A stretch of 64,000 nt of DNA, taken from contig NZ_FWWV01000002.1 of NCBI RefSeq assembly GCF_900176075.1, forward strand, positions 238,369 through 302,368, in the 5' to 3' direction. This document shows, one piece after another, positions 25,274 to 33,640 of the stretch (positions are counted from its first letter, which is position 1; every line of letters begins with the position of its first letter). Source of the stretch: Pasteurella testudinis DSM 23072. GTDB taxonomy: Bacteria; Pseudomonadota; Gammaproteobacteria; Enterobacterales; Pasteurellaceae. The position numbers and the translations under genes were made by a program. Below the pieces are notes generated by a model. It had not been told where the DNA came from, did no database searches, and saw nothing but the letters and a program-made list of their open reading frames with translations.

Positions 25274-26308
25274 TTAATGGAACAAATTGATGTTGTCCGG
25301 TTTGGCGCACAACCGCACTTTGTCGCCGATCATAAAGGCGTGCTGCGCATACACCGACAACAGACTGTCGCCAATTTTCAGTTGATATTCAAAGGTATGC
25401 CCTAAAAAACGGCGTGCCGTCACTTCCGCATTCGGGCTGCCGTCCAGAGCCAACGCCAACTCTTGCGGACGCAGCAGGCAAAAGAGCGGTTTGCCGGCTT
25501 CGATCGCTTGCCCGTTTGCCAAACGTAGCGGCATATCCGCTTGCAGCCGCCCCAATGCGCAATCCAGCGTATCCGAGCCTGTCAGGCGGCAAGGCAGGTA
25601 GTTGCTGCTGCCGAGAAAATCCGCGACAAAACGGCTGTGCGGACGTTGGTACAGCTCGACCGATTCGCCGAACTGCACGATTTTACCCTGCTCCATCAAC
25701 GCCAGTTTATCGGCAAACACAAACGCCTCTTCTTTGCTGTGGGTAACGAACACCGCTGACACGCTCTGCTGTTTTAAAATTCCTTTCATTTCCTCAATCA
25801 ATTGATAGCGCACTTGGCTGTCGATATTGGAAAACGGTTCGTCGAGCAGCAGTAAATCCGGTTTGCACGCCAAAGAGCGGGCGATTGCCACCCGTTGCTG
25901 CTGTCCGCCGGACAGTTCGTGCGGATAGCGGTTTAAAAACGCCGCAAGCCGTACCAGCTCCGCCATTTCCGCCACACTCTGCCGTTGGGCGTTTTTACTC
26001 AGCTTGCCCAAACCGAAGGCGATATTTTCCGCCACCGTTAAATGCGGAAACAGCGCATAATCTTGAAAAATCATGCCGATTCGACGCTGTTCCACCGGAA
26101 TTTGCGATAAATCCTGTTGATTGAGCACAATTTGCCCCTGAGTCAGCGGCACCAGACCGGCAATCGCTTTTAACAGCGTGGTCTTGCCGCAGCCGCTGGC
26201 GCCGAGCAAACACAGAATATCATCATCTTGAATCTGCAAATTAAGATTATGCAAAATCGTCTGCTCTGCATAGCAAACTTGAAGGTTATTGATTTGTAAC
26301 GATTTCAT
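25274..26308 (-). CDS. fbpC: Iron(III) ABC transporter ATP-binding protein FbpC
   Basis: This 344-residue ATPase drives ferric iron import. Walker A is GASGCGKTT (36-44), the signature LSGGQQQ starts at 132 and Walker B LLLLDEP ends with D156 and E157. The C-terminal 100 residues form the regulatory domain of the FbpC/PotA type. Its start is 16 bases after fbpB. It is the last gene of the fbp operon. Confidence 0.94.
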   Translation of the reverse strand: MKSLQINNLQVCYAEQTILHNLNLQIQDDDILCLLGASGCGKTTLLKAIAGLVPLTQGQIVLNQQDLSQIPVEQRRIGMIFQDYALFPHLTVAENIAFGLGKLSKNAQRQSVAEMAELVRLAAFLNRYPHELSGGQQQRVAIARSLACKPDLLLLDEPFSNIDSQVRYQLIEEMKGILKQQSVSAVFVTHSKEEAFVFADKLALMEQGKIVQFGESVELYQRPHSRFVADFLGSSNYLPCRLTGSDTLDCALGRLQADMPLRLANGQAIEAGKPLFCLLRPQELALALDGSPNAEVTARRFLGHTFEYQLKIGDSLLSVYAQHAFMIGDKVRLCAKPDNINLFH

Positions 26309-26324
26309 TCAGTTTATTTCTCTT

Positions 26325-27995
26325 TTATCGGCTTGTTTTGCCGGCCAGCAATGAACGGGTCAGAATGATCACCGGCACCAGCCCGACCAATACCAAAAAT
26401 ACCGCCGACAGCGATGCCTGTTCCAACTGTTCGTCGGAAGTCAAGGTGAAAACATGGGTGGCAAGGGTGTCGAAATTAAACGGCCGCAACAGCAGCGAAG
26501 CGTTCAGCTCTTTCATGCTTTCCAAAAAAACCAGCATAAGTGCGGTCAGCAGCCCTTTACGCAATAACGGGAAATGCACCCTGAACAGCATTTTTAAGCC
26601 GTTGTAGCCCAGCGTGCGCGACGCCATATCCAACGACGGCGCAATTTTATTCAATGACGTGCCGACGCTGCCGATACTCATCGCCGAAAAACGAATGATA
26701 TATGCCGACACCAATGCAAACATCGAACCGCTGAACACCAGCCCGACCAGCGGTTGGTTCAGCCAACGCATTAAATCGTTCAGCAGATGATCGGCGGTGG
26801 TGAGCGGAATCATTAAGCCGATCGCCAGCACCGTGCCCGGTACGGCATAGCCCAACGACGACAGCGGCAAACCGTAACGCGCCAAATATTGCCCGCTGCG
26901 GTTTTGCCGGTGATTGAGGCGTTGTTGGTTCAGCCGGCGGAAAAACAGCAATAACAGCGCCAGCAACACGCTGATCACCGCCGCCGTAATCGAAACCGAC
27001 AGGCTGTTGTAAGCGTAACGCCAAAAGCGATCGTCCCACGACTGTTCAAAATAGTGATACGACCAATACAGCAGTTTTGCCAACGGCACAAAAAAGGCAA
27101 ATCCGACCAAGCCCCAGCAATACGCCTGCGCCAACCACAATTTCCAACCGCTTAATGGTCGCAGCGGCTGATGGCGTTCGTAACCGCGTTGATAAAGTTT
27201 TTGTTTGCGCCGCCCGTGCCGCTCAACACTCAACAGCAGGAAAATCAGCAGCAACATCAACAGCGAAATGCGTGACGCCGTGCCCAGATCGCCCAACCCG
27301 AACCAAGTATCATAAACGGCGGTGGTCAAAGTCGGTACGGCGAAATAGGAAACCGTGCCGAAGTCCCCCAGCGTTTCCATCGCCACCAACGCAGCGCCGA
27401 TTGCAATCGCCGGACGAGCCAGCGGAAAGGTGACTTTTTTGATTAATTGCCAACCGTTGACGCCTAACAGCTTAGCGCCGTTATTCAGGTTTTCCGATTG
27501 TTCCAGCAGTGCAATCCGAGTGAGTAAAAAGATGTAGGGATACAGCACCAGCGCCAGCACCACGCAAGCACCGCCTAAAGTGCGGATTGGCGGAAACCAG
27601 TAATCCAGCGCACTGTTCCAGCCGAAAAGCTGGCGCAGCAAGCCTTGCACCGGACCGGCATAATCCAATAAATCGGTGTAAAGATAACCGACCAGATAAG
27701 GCGGCATCGCCAACGGCAGACACATCACCCATTGCAGCACGCCCTGACCTTTAAAACGGTAGGTAGAGACAATCCAACTGCAAGGCAAAGCGAAAATCAG
27801 GCTCAGCACTACCGTACCCAACACCAGCAGCAGCGAATTTTTAAGATAGTCGAACAGCACGGTATTCCACAGGTGCGACACGCTGTCGTCGTTGGAAAAC
27901 GTCGATTGATACAGAATTGCGATAATCGGCAACAGGAAAAAGGCGATGATCAATACCGCACTGAGAAACCAACTGGCACGCCAAAATTTATTCAT
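26325..27995 (-). CDS. fbpB: Iron(III) ABC transporter permease FbpB
   Basis: This 556-residue permease is two MetI-type halves fused in one chain, as in FbpB/HitB. Twelve or so membrane segments are visible. The EAA-type cytoplasmic loops occur twice: EQSENLNNGAKLLGVNGWQLIKKVTFPLARPAIA near 185 and TSLNKIAPSLDMASRTLGYNGLKMLFRVHFPLLRKGL near 470. These loops contact the ATPase FbpC. It lies 135 bases after fbpA, beyond a hairpin that should limit transcription. Confidence 0.94.
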   Translation of the reverse strand: MNKFWRASWFLSAVLIIAFFLLPIIAILYQSTFSNDDSVSHLWNTVLFDYLKNSLLLVLGTVVLSLIFALPCSWIVSTYRFKGQGVLQWVMCLPLAMPPYLVGYLYTDLLDYAGPVQGLLRQLFGWNSALDYWFPPIRTLGGACVVLALVLYPYIFLLTRIALLEQSENLNNGAKLLGVNGWQLIKKVTFPLARPAIAIGAALVAMETLGDFGTVSYFAVPTLTTAVYDTWFGLGDLGTASRISLLMLLLIFLLLSVERHGRRKQKLYQRGYERHQPLRPLSGWKLWLAQAYCWGLVGFAFFVPLAKLLYWSYHYFEQSWDDRFWRYAYNSLSVSITAAVISVLLALLLLFFRRLNQQRLNHRQNRSGQYLARYGLPLSSLGYAVPGTVLAIGLMIPLTTADHLLNDLMRWLNQPLVGLVFSGSMFALVSAYIIRFSAMSIGSVGTSLNKIAPSLDMASRTLGYNGLKMLFRVHFPLLRKGLLTALMLVFLESMKELNASLLLRPFNFDTLATHVFTLTSDEQLEQASLSAVFLVLVGLVPVIILTRSLLAGKTSR

Positions 27996-28068
27996 GATGA
28001 TTATTAGGGTCTGCTGATGTTTGTTTATAATTTGAGCTATAGATTATTTTTTGCTGCTACAAGCGCAA

Positions 28069-28092
28069 AAGAGCGGTTCGCACCGCTCTTTT
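28069..28092 (-). terminator. Attenuating hairpin between fbpA and fbpB
   Basis: AAAGAGCGGT (28069-28078) pairs with ACCGCTCTTT (28083-28092). It lies between the binding-protein gene and the permease gene, where partial termination or RNA protection would give more FbpA than FbpBC. Confidence 0.7.
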
Positions 28093-28130
28093 TATACCAT
28101 TAAAAATAGTACCGTTAAAAATGTTGTCGA

Positions 28131-29144
28131 TTATAAATCAAATTTCACTTCATCGATCAATTTTAATGCTTTATCGTAATTTTCCGCAATAGTTTCCAAC
28201 GGTAGGGTATCGGCTTTAAACGTGCCCCAAGATTGTACTTGCGCGGAGAACGGTACGCCCGCCTTGACCGGATATTCGTGGTTCAGTTCCGCATAGGCTT
28301 GCTGTGCGCTGTTGCCGCTTAAATACTCGACCAATTTCACCGCATTGGCTTTGTTCGGCGCGTGTTTTGCCACTACAACGCCGCTGATATTGACGTGCGT
28401 GCCGTAGGTGTCTTGGTTCGGGAAGTTCAGATAGGCCGCTTCCGCCCAGCTGCGTTGTTTGTCGTCGTCCAGCATTTTGCCGTAGTAGTAGCTGTTGCCG
28501 ATGGCATAATCGCACACGCCTTCTTTGATCGCTTTCACTTGATCACGGTCGCCGCCTTGCGGTTTTTGCGCTAAGTTGGCTTTTAAACCTTGCAACCACG
28601 CTTTGGCAGTCGCTTCGCCGTCATGGGCGATCATCGAGGCGACTAAGGAAACGTTATAGGCATTTTTACCGGAACGCACGCACACTTTGCCTTTGTATTC
28701 CGGTTTTGCCAAATCGTAGTATGTGAAGCTGCCCGGCAGTTTGCCGACACGGTCTTTGGAAGAATAAATGACGCGCGCACGGGTGGTCAGCGCAAACCAC
28801 TCTTCTTTGGAATCGCGATATTGTGCCGGAATGTTTTCTTCCAGCGTGTGGCTGTGAATCGGTTGCGCCAGACCGGCTTTCACCACGTCCATCACGCGTT
28901 TGATATCGACGGTCAACACCACATCGGCAGGGCTGAGTTCGCCTTCGCGTTTGATACGTTCCACCAAGCCTTTATCATCAAAAATCAGATTGACTTTGAT
29001 GCCGCTGTCTTTTTCGAAGTTTTTCAGGATCGGCTCGATTAAATACGGTTGACGATAAGAATAGACATTCACTTCGGACGCGATTGCAGAAGTCGCCATC
29101 ACCGCAGAAAATCCCAGCGCAATCGCTACATGACTTTTTTTCAT
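28131..29144 (-). CDS. fbpA: Periplasmic iron(III)-binding protein FbpA
   Basis: This 337-residue protein catches ferric iron in the periplasm for FbpBC. A signal peptide covers residues 1-22 (cut after AIAS or close by). The mature start EVNVYSYRQPYL lacks the histidine of H. influenzae HitA (VYNGQHKEA). The tyrosine cluster NSYYYGK near residue 200 and a tyrosine in KNAYNVSL near 160 remain. This resembles the Mannheimia-type FbpA, which holds iron mainly by tyrosines. First gene of fbpABC, under a Fur box. Confidence 0.93.
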   Translation of the reverse strand: MKKSHVAIALGFSAVMATSAIASEVNVYSYRQPYLIEPILKNFEKDSGIKVNLIFDDKGLVERIKREGELSPADVVLTVDIKRVMDVVKAGLAQPIHSHTLEENIPAQYRDSKEEWFALTTRARVIYSSKDRVGKLPGSFTYYDLAKPEYKGKVCVRSGKNAYNVSLVASMIAHDGEATAKAWLQGLKANLAQKPQGGDRDQVKAIKEGVCDYAIGNSYYYGKMLDDDKQRSWAEAAYLNFPNQDTYGTHVNISGVVVAKHAPNKANAVKLVEYLSGNSAQQAYAELNHEYPVKAGVPFSAQVQSWGTFKADTLPLETIAENYDKALKLIDEVKFDL

Positions 29145-29216
29145 TATTTCTCTCCCTAATTTATTTATTGGTTTGAATAGCCGCGCCAGTATAGGCTAAG
29201 TCAGCCCTATTCAAAA

Positions 29217-29235
29217 GAGAATTATTATCATTAGC
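29217..29235. promoter_or_regulatory. Fur box before fbpABC
   Basis: The 19-mer GAGAATTATTATCATTAGC matches the Fur consensus at 15 of 19 positions by eye, 73 bases before the fbpA start. Iron-dependent repression of fbpABC is expected. Confidence 0.75.
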
Positions 29236-29387
29236 CATAAATTTAGATCTGGATCACACTTTCCCACTAACCTTGCTAAAACTGAATGGGCTTTACTTTT
29301 TTCTCAGTGTGGGACTGCACTTTCACGCTAATTAAGGTAGAATCAAAAAATCCGAATTTTTGCTTTCATCAACTATTGAGGTCAACT

Positions 29388-30392
29388 ATGCCGTTCAATT
29401 TGCGCAACCGCCATTTTCTGCGTTTAATGGATTTCACGCCGAACGAAATCCAATTCCTGCTCGATCTGTCCGCCGATCTGAAAAAAGCCAAATACAGCGG
29501 CACCGAACAGCCTCGCCTCAAGGGTAAAAATATCGCACTGATTTTTGAGAAAACCTCGACCCGCACTCGCTGCGCATTCGAAGTAGCGGCGTTCGATCAA
29601 GGCGCAAATGTCTCTTATATTGGACCGAACGGCTCACAAATCGGGCATAAAGAATCGATGAAAGACACCGCTCGCGTGTTAGGCAGAATGTATGACGGCA
29701 TTCAATACCGCGGTTACGGACAGCAACTGGTGGAAACGCTGGCGGCATATTCCGGCGTACCGGTCTGGAACGGACTGACCGACGAATTCCACCCGACCCA
29801 AATTCTGGCGGATTTTCTCACCATGTTGGAGCATGGCAACGGCAAACGCTTGAATCAGATGAAATTAGCCTATTTAGGCGATGCGCGTAACAATATGGGC
29901 AACTCGTTTGTCGAGGGTGCGGCGTTGATGGGCTTGGATCTGCGTTTGGTCGCGCCGAAACAGTTTTGGCCGCAGCAGTCTTTATTAGATGAAGTGGCGG
30001 AAACCGCCGCCAAAAGCGGAGCGAAAATCACCTGCACCGAAAACGTCAACGACGGCGTAAAAGGGGTTGATTTCCTCTACACCGATGTCTGGGTGTCGAT
30101 GGGCGAAGCGGCGGAAGCGTGGCAACAGCGGATCGAGTTGATGAAACCGTACCAAGTCAACCGCCGGCTGCTGGAGCTGACCGCCAATCCGCAGGTCAAA
30201 TTCCTGCACTGTCTGCCGGCCTTCCACGACGATCAAACCACGATCGGACAAGAGATGTTAGCAAAGTACGGTATGAACGGTTTGGAAGTCACTGACGAGG
30301 TGTTCGAATCGGACGCCTCCATTGTCTTCGACGAAGCTGAAAACCGTATGCACACGATTAAAGCGGTGATGGTCGCCACCTTAGGCAGTTAA
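29388..30392 (+). CDS. argF: Ornithine carbamoyltransferase
   Basis: This 334-residue enzyme joins carbamoyl phosphate and ornithine to give citrulline. The start is the ATG at 29388 with a GAGG site; an in-frame ATG further upstream at 29286 has no support. The carbamoyl phosphate motif STRTR is at 57-61, and the ornithine and catalytic motif HCLPAFH is near 272. [16 protein letters not shown] is also typical. Length equals the H. influenzae protein (334), which is sometimes named arcB. No arcA or arcC lies nearby, so I prefer argF. Confidence 0.95.
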   Translation: MPFNLRNRHFLRLMDFTPNEIQFLLDLSADLKKAKYSGTEQPRLKGKNIALIFEKTSTRTRCAFEVAAFDQGANVSYIGPNGSQIGHKESMKDTARVLGRMYDGIQYRGYGQQLVETLAAYSGVPVWNGLTDEFHPTQILADFLTMLEHGNGKRLNQMKLAYLGDARNNMGNSFVEGAALMGLDLRLVAPKQFWPQQSLLDEVAETAAKSGAKITCTENVNDGVKGVDFLYTDVWVSMGEAAEAWQQRIELMKPYQVNRRLLELTANPQVKFLHCLPAFHDDQTTIGQEMLAKYGMNGLEVTDEVFESDASIVFDEAENRMHTIKAVMVATLGS

Positions 30393-30400
30393 TATTAATT

Positions 30401-30421
30401 GGTCAGGCGTATTGTCTGACC
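30401..30421 (+). terminator. Small hairpin between argF and ridA
   Basis: GGTCAG and CTGACC pair around a 9-base loop, 9 bases after argF; an uptake signal begins at its right arm. Weak; may only reduce read-through. Confidence 0.45.
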
Positions 30422-30455
30422 GCACTTTGATAATTTTGATAATAATGAGGACATT

Positions 30456-30845
30456 ATGACAAACATCATTCACACCGAAAAAGCCCCGGCCGCTATCGGG
30501 CCTTATGTACAAGCCGTTGATTTAGGCAATCTGGTCTTGACCTCCGGTCAGATTCCGGTCAACCCAAGCAACGGCGAAGTGCCGCAAGCAATCAAAGCGC
30601 AAGCCCGCCAATCGTTGGAAAATGTGAAAGCGATTATCGAACAAGCCGGTTTGCAAGTGAAAGACATCGTCAAAACCACCGTCTTCGTGAAAGATTTAAA
30701 CGACTTCGCCGACGTCAACGCCGAGTACGAAGCCTTTTTCAAAGAAAACAACCACCCGAATTTCCCGGCGCGTTCATGCGTGGAAGTCGCCCGCCTGCCG
30801 AAAGACGTCGGGGTGGAAATCGAAGCGATAGCGGTCAGAAAATAA
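30456..30845 (+). CDS. ridA: RidA, reactive imine/enamine deaminase
   Basis: This 129-residue protein of the YjgF/RidA family hydrolyses reactive 2-aminoacrylate-type enamines and imines produced by PLP enzymes. The family start (APAAIGPYVQAVDLGNLVLTSGQI) and the conserved end (FPARSCVEVARLPKDVGVEIEAIA) with the substrate-binding arginine in PARS are present. It forms trimers in other species. It follows argF by 63 bases and may be partly co-transcribed with it. Confidence 0.96.
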   Translation: MTNIIHTEKAPAAIGPYVQAVDLGNLVLTSGQIPVNPSNGEVPQAIKAQARQSLENVKAIIEQAGLQVKDIVKTTVFVKDLNDFADVNAEYEAFFKENNHPNFPARSCVEVARLPKDVGVEIEAIAVRK

Positions 30846-31178
30846 ATTTTTCTGTTGCCAAACCAGATGGCAAAACCATCGTAAAACCAGCAAAGTGCAG
30901 TCGGCTCGCCTGATTCCGACCGCACTTTGCCGCTTCTGCCCCTGCAACTGTCAAACGTAGCTGCAAAACGTAATTTTTCATATAGCCTTGCTGCGCGATC
31001 ATGCGCTATCTGCATTCGCTGTCCCCGATAGTTCAATTTTTGGATTTGGTATAACTTTTGTTGCTTTAAAACCGCTTTCTTAGAATAAATATTCTTATTG
31101 AAATTAAATTAATTGAAAAAAATATAACAAAAGCGCAAAATCCCATTCATGACTTTTTAACTTTAGAGAGTGTTTTTT
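30846..31178. other. Intergenic region ridA-ndh: paired uptake signals, palindrome, ndh promoter region
   Basis: No gene is seen. A 15-bp inverted repeat with one mismatch (30890-30904 and 30916-30930) is an uptake-signal pair, one arm damaged (AAGTGCAGT), likely the ridA terminator. A TGGTATAAC sequence near 31048 could be an extended -10 box for ndh. AGAATAAATATTCT at 31082-31095 is a perfect palindrome and may be an operator. The rest is AT-rich. Confidence 0.6.
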
Positions 31179-32531
31179 ATGCAAAAAACAATAACCATGC
31201 CCAAAGTCGTGATTGTCGGCGGCGGCGCAGGCGGCTTGGAACTCGCCACCTTTTTAGGGCACAAATTAGGACGCAAACAAAAAGCCAGCGTCACCTTAAT
31301 CGACCGCAACCAGACCCATTTATGGAAACCGTTGCTGCACGAAGTGGCGACCGGCTCGTTGGACGACGGCGTGGACGCACTCAGCTATCGCGCCCATGCC
31401 AAAAATCACGGTTTTGCGTTCCAACAAGGCAGCATAACCGCACTTTCGCGCCAAAACCGTAACGTCACCTTGGCGCCGATCAGTGACGACAACGGCGAAT
31501 TGCTGGTGTCCGAACGCAAGATTCCGTATGACATTTTAGTGCTGGCAATCGGCAGCAAATCCAATGATTTCAACACCAAAGGCGTTGCCGAACACTGTAT
31601 TTTCCTCGATAGTCCGGAGCAGGCACACCGCTTCCAACACAAAATGCTGGGCTTGTTTTTGAAATTTTCCGAAAACCGCACTTCGCCGGACACCGTCCAA
31701 TTGGAGCAAAAACTGCCGCTGGTTGATCCGAACAACGTTAATATTGCGATTGTCGGCGCCGGCGCAACCGGCGTGGAGCTGTCGGCAGAACTGTACAACA
31801 CCGCCAAATACCTCTCCTCTTACGGGTTCGGCAAAATCGATAACACCTGCCTGAAAGTGACGTTGGTGGAAGCCGGCAATAAAATTCTGCCGGCATTGCC
31901 GGAGCGGATCTCCGCCGCCGCCCATTACGAGTTGCAAAAACTGGGCGTCGACGTGCGCACCAACACCATGATCACCGAAGCCACCGCCACAGGGCTGCAA
32001 ACCAAAGACGGCGAAACCATTCCGGCGGATTTAATGGTGTGGGCGGCAGGCATTCGCGCTTCCGACGTCACCCAACAATTCGACGGTTTGGAAGTGAACC
32101 GCATCAACCAACTGACGGTGAAGGACACGCTGCAAACCAGCTTGGACGATCAGATTTTCGCCATCGGCGACTGCGCTTTCCTGCTACAAAAAGACGGCAA
32201 ACCGGTACCGCCGCGCGCACAAGCCGCACACCAAATGGCTACCACCTGCGGCAAAAACATCTTGGCGCTGTTAGAAAACAAACCGCTGAAAGCATTCACT
32301 TACTACGATCACGGCTCGCTGGTCTCGCTGTCGAAATTCAGCACCGTCGGCAGCTTGATGGGGAATTTAATGAAAGGCTCGATGACCATCGAAGGCCGCA
32401 TCGCCCGTTTTGTCTACGTTTCGCTCTACCGCATGCACCAAGTCGCCCTGCACGGCTGCTTTAAAACCGGCCTAATCATGCTGGTCGGGCGCATCAACCG
32501 CTTTATTCGCCCGTCGATGAAGTTGCATTAA
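31179..32531 (+). CDS. ndh: Type II NADH:quinone oxidoreductase Ndh
   Basis: This 450-residue, single-chain enzyme passes electrons from NADH to quinone without pumping protons; it sits on the inner face of the membrane. The FAD motif [14 protein letters not shown] is at the start, and the NADH-binding motif [19 protein letters not shown] is near residue 185. [28 protein letters not shown] is the second FAD block. The C-terminal amphipathic part ([19 protein letters not shown]) anchors it to the membrane. The ATG at 31179 with an AGAGAG site is preferred over an earlier GTG. It is likely single-gene, ended by the 32554-32591 terminator. Confidence 0.95.
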   Translation: MQKTITMPKVVIVGGGAGGLELATFLGHKLGRKQKASVTLIDRNQTHLWKPLLHEVATGSLDDGVDALSYRAHAKNHGFAFQQGSITALSRQNRNVTLAPISDDNGELLVSERKIPYDILVLAIGSKSNDFNTKGVAEHCIFLDSPEQAHRFQHKMLGLFLKFSENRTSPDTVQLEQKLPLVDPNNVNIAIVGAGATGVELSAELYNTAKYLSSYGFGKIDNTCLKVTLVEAGNKILPALPERISAAAHYELQKLGVDVRTNTMITEATATGLQTKDGETIPADLMVWAAGIRASDVTQQFDGLEVNRINQLTVKDTLQTSLDDQIFAIGDCAFLLQKDGKPVPPRAQAAHQMATTCGKNILALLENKPLKAFTYYDHGSLVSLSKFSTVGSLMGNLMKGSMTIEGRIARFVYVSLYRMHQVALHGCFKTGLIMLVGRINRFIRPSMKLH

Positions 32532-32553
32532 TATAAAAGTGCGGTTTTAAACG

Positions 32554-32591
32554 ATAAAAACGTTATTACGCTCAGTCTTAACGTTTTTTAT
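32554..32591 (+). terminator. Terminator of ndh
   Basis: ATAAAAACGTTA and TAACGTTTTTTAT pair around a 13-base loop and end in T-rich sequence. Confidence 0.8.
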
Positions 32592-32664
32592 TTTCTGCCG
32601 CACTGTCATCAAACCGTCATCTTTGTTGTTTAAGATAGGGCTGCTGAACCAAAAGGAGAGCCTT

Positions 32665-33576
32665 ATGTCAAACCAATACAAAAAATATTATCTGCCTGCC
32701 CTGCTGACTGCACTTTTACTGCCGCCAACCGCTTTCGCCGCTGCGGCTGAGCGTGCGCCAAACAAACCGCAACTTATCGCCCACCGTGGCGGCACTGCCG
32801 ACGCACCGGAAAATACGCTTTATGCGATTGAGCAAGCGTTGAGAAATGGTGCCGATGCGATTTGGGTCACGGTGCAGTTATCACAAGACAACATTCCGGT
32901 GCTGTATCGCCCGAGTGATTTATCCGCCCGTACCAATCTGAACGGTGCGGTTTCATCTTATACCGCAGCGCAGTTACAACAAGCGGATGCCGCCTGGCTG
33001 TTTGATAAAGACAACAACTACCCGTTGCGCCGACAAGCAATCGGCGTGCCCAGCCTCAGTGCGGTCTTGGCACAATTTCCGCAAACGTTTTTCTATCTGG
33101 ATTTGAAATCGCCCGATGCCGAGCCGCAAGCGTTTGCCGACGCGGTGCGCAAAACCGTGCACGACGCAAACGCGCAACAACGCATTCGGATTTATTCCAC
33201 CGAACAAGCGTTTACCGCCGCGATCGGCGACAGCCTGCCGACCTTTGCCAGCCGCGATACCACCCGTAATTTTCTGGCGCAAACCGCACTTGCCGGTGAT
33301 CGTTGCCCGAATGAAGCGTTAACACAAACCTTGTGGCACGGCTTTGAATTGAACCGCAAAGTGAAAGTGGTGGAAACCTTTACCTTGGGCGAAGGCGTAA
33401 GTGAAGGCGTACTCACTTGGTCGCCGCATGAGGTGAATTGTTTTAACCAAACGGCGGCGCAACACATTATTTTATTCGGCATCAACAACGCCGCAGACTA
33501 CCAAAGAGCAGTCGAATTAAACGTGGACGGCGTAATGGTCGATTCGCCGAAGCAAGCGGCTGAATTCGCCAAATAA
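32665..33576 (+). CDS. Exported GDPD-family protein with altered active site
   Basis: This 303-residue protein has a signal peptide (about 1-26, ending TAFAA) and the barrel of glycerophosphodiester phosphodiesterases. The start follows AGGAGAG. The first catalytic block is kept (H40, R41, G42, then PENT at 48-51). The metal motif usually read as E-x-D is W67-V-T69 (GADAIWVTVQLS), and the usual HD pair is Y81-R82 (PVLYRPSD). FFYLDLKS stands where an E-x-K is usual. So the known chemistry may be changed or lost. It converges on the phytase-like gene, and both are exported, which hints at a shared role with organic phosphate, by inference only. Confidence 0.8.
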   Translation: MSNQYKKYYLPALLTALLLPPTAFAAAAERAPNKPQLIAHRGGTADAPENTLYAIEQALRNGADAIWVTVQLSQDNIPVLYRPSDLSARTNLNGAVSSYTAAQLQQADAAWLFDKDNNYPLRRQAIGVPSLSAVLAQFPQTFFYLDLKSPDAEPQAFADAVRKTVHDANAQQRIRIYSTEQAFTAAIGDSLPTFASRDTTRNFLAQTALAGDRCPNEALTQTLWHGFELNRKVKVVETFTLGEGVSEGVLTWSPHEVNCFNQTAAQHIILFGINNAADYQRAVELNVDGVMVDSPKQAAEFAK

Positions 33577-33581
33577 CGAAA

Positions 33582-33632
33582 ACCCCTTACCGCACTTTGA
33601 TTTCTTCAAACTGCGCTAAGGGGCTTATTTTG
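33582..33632. terminator. Bidirectional terminator between GDPD-like and phytase-like genes
   Basis: AACCCCTTA...CTAAGGGGCTT forms a long imperfect stem with an uptake signal (ACCGCACTT) inside the left arm; it lies between two converging genes. Confidence 0.65.
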
Positions 33633-33640
33633 CTTACGGG

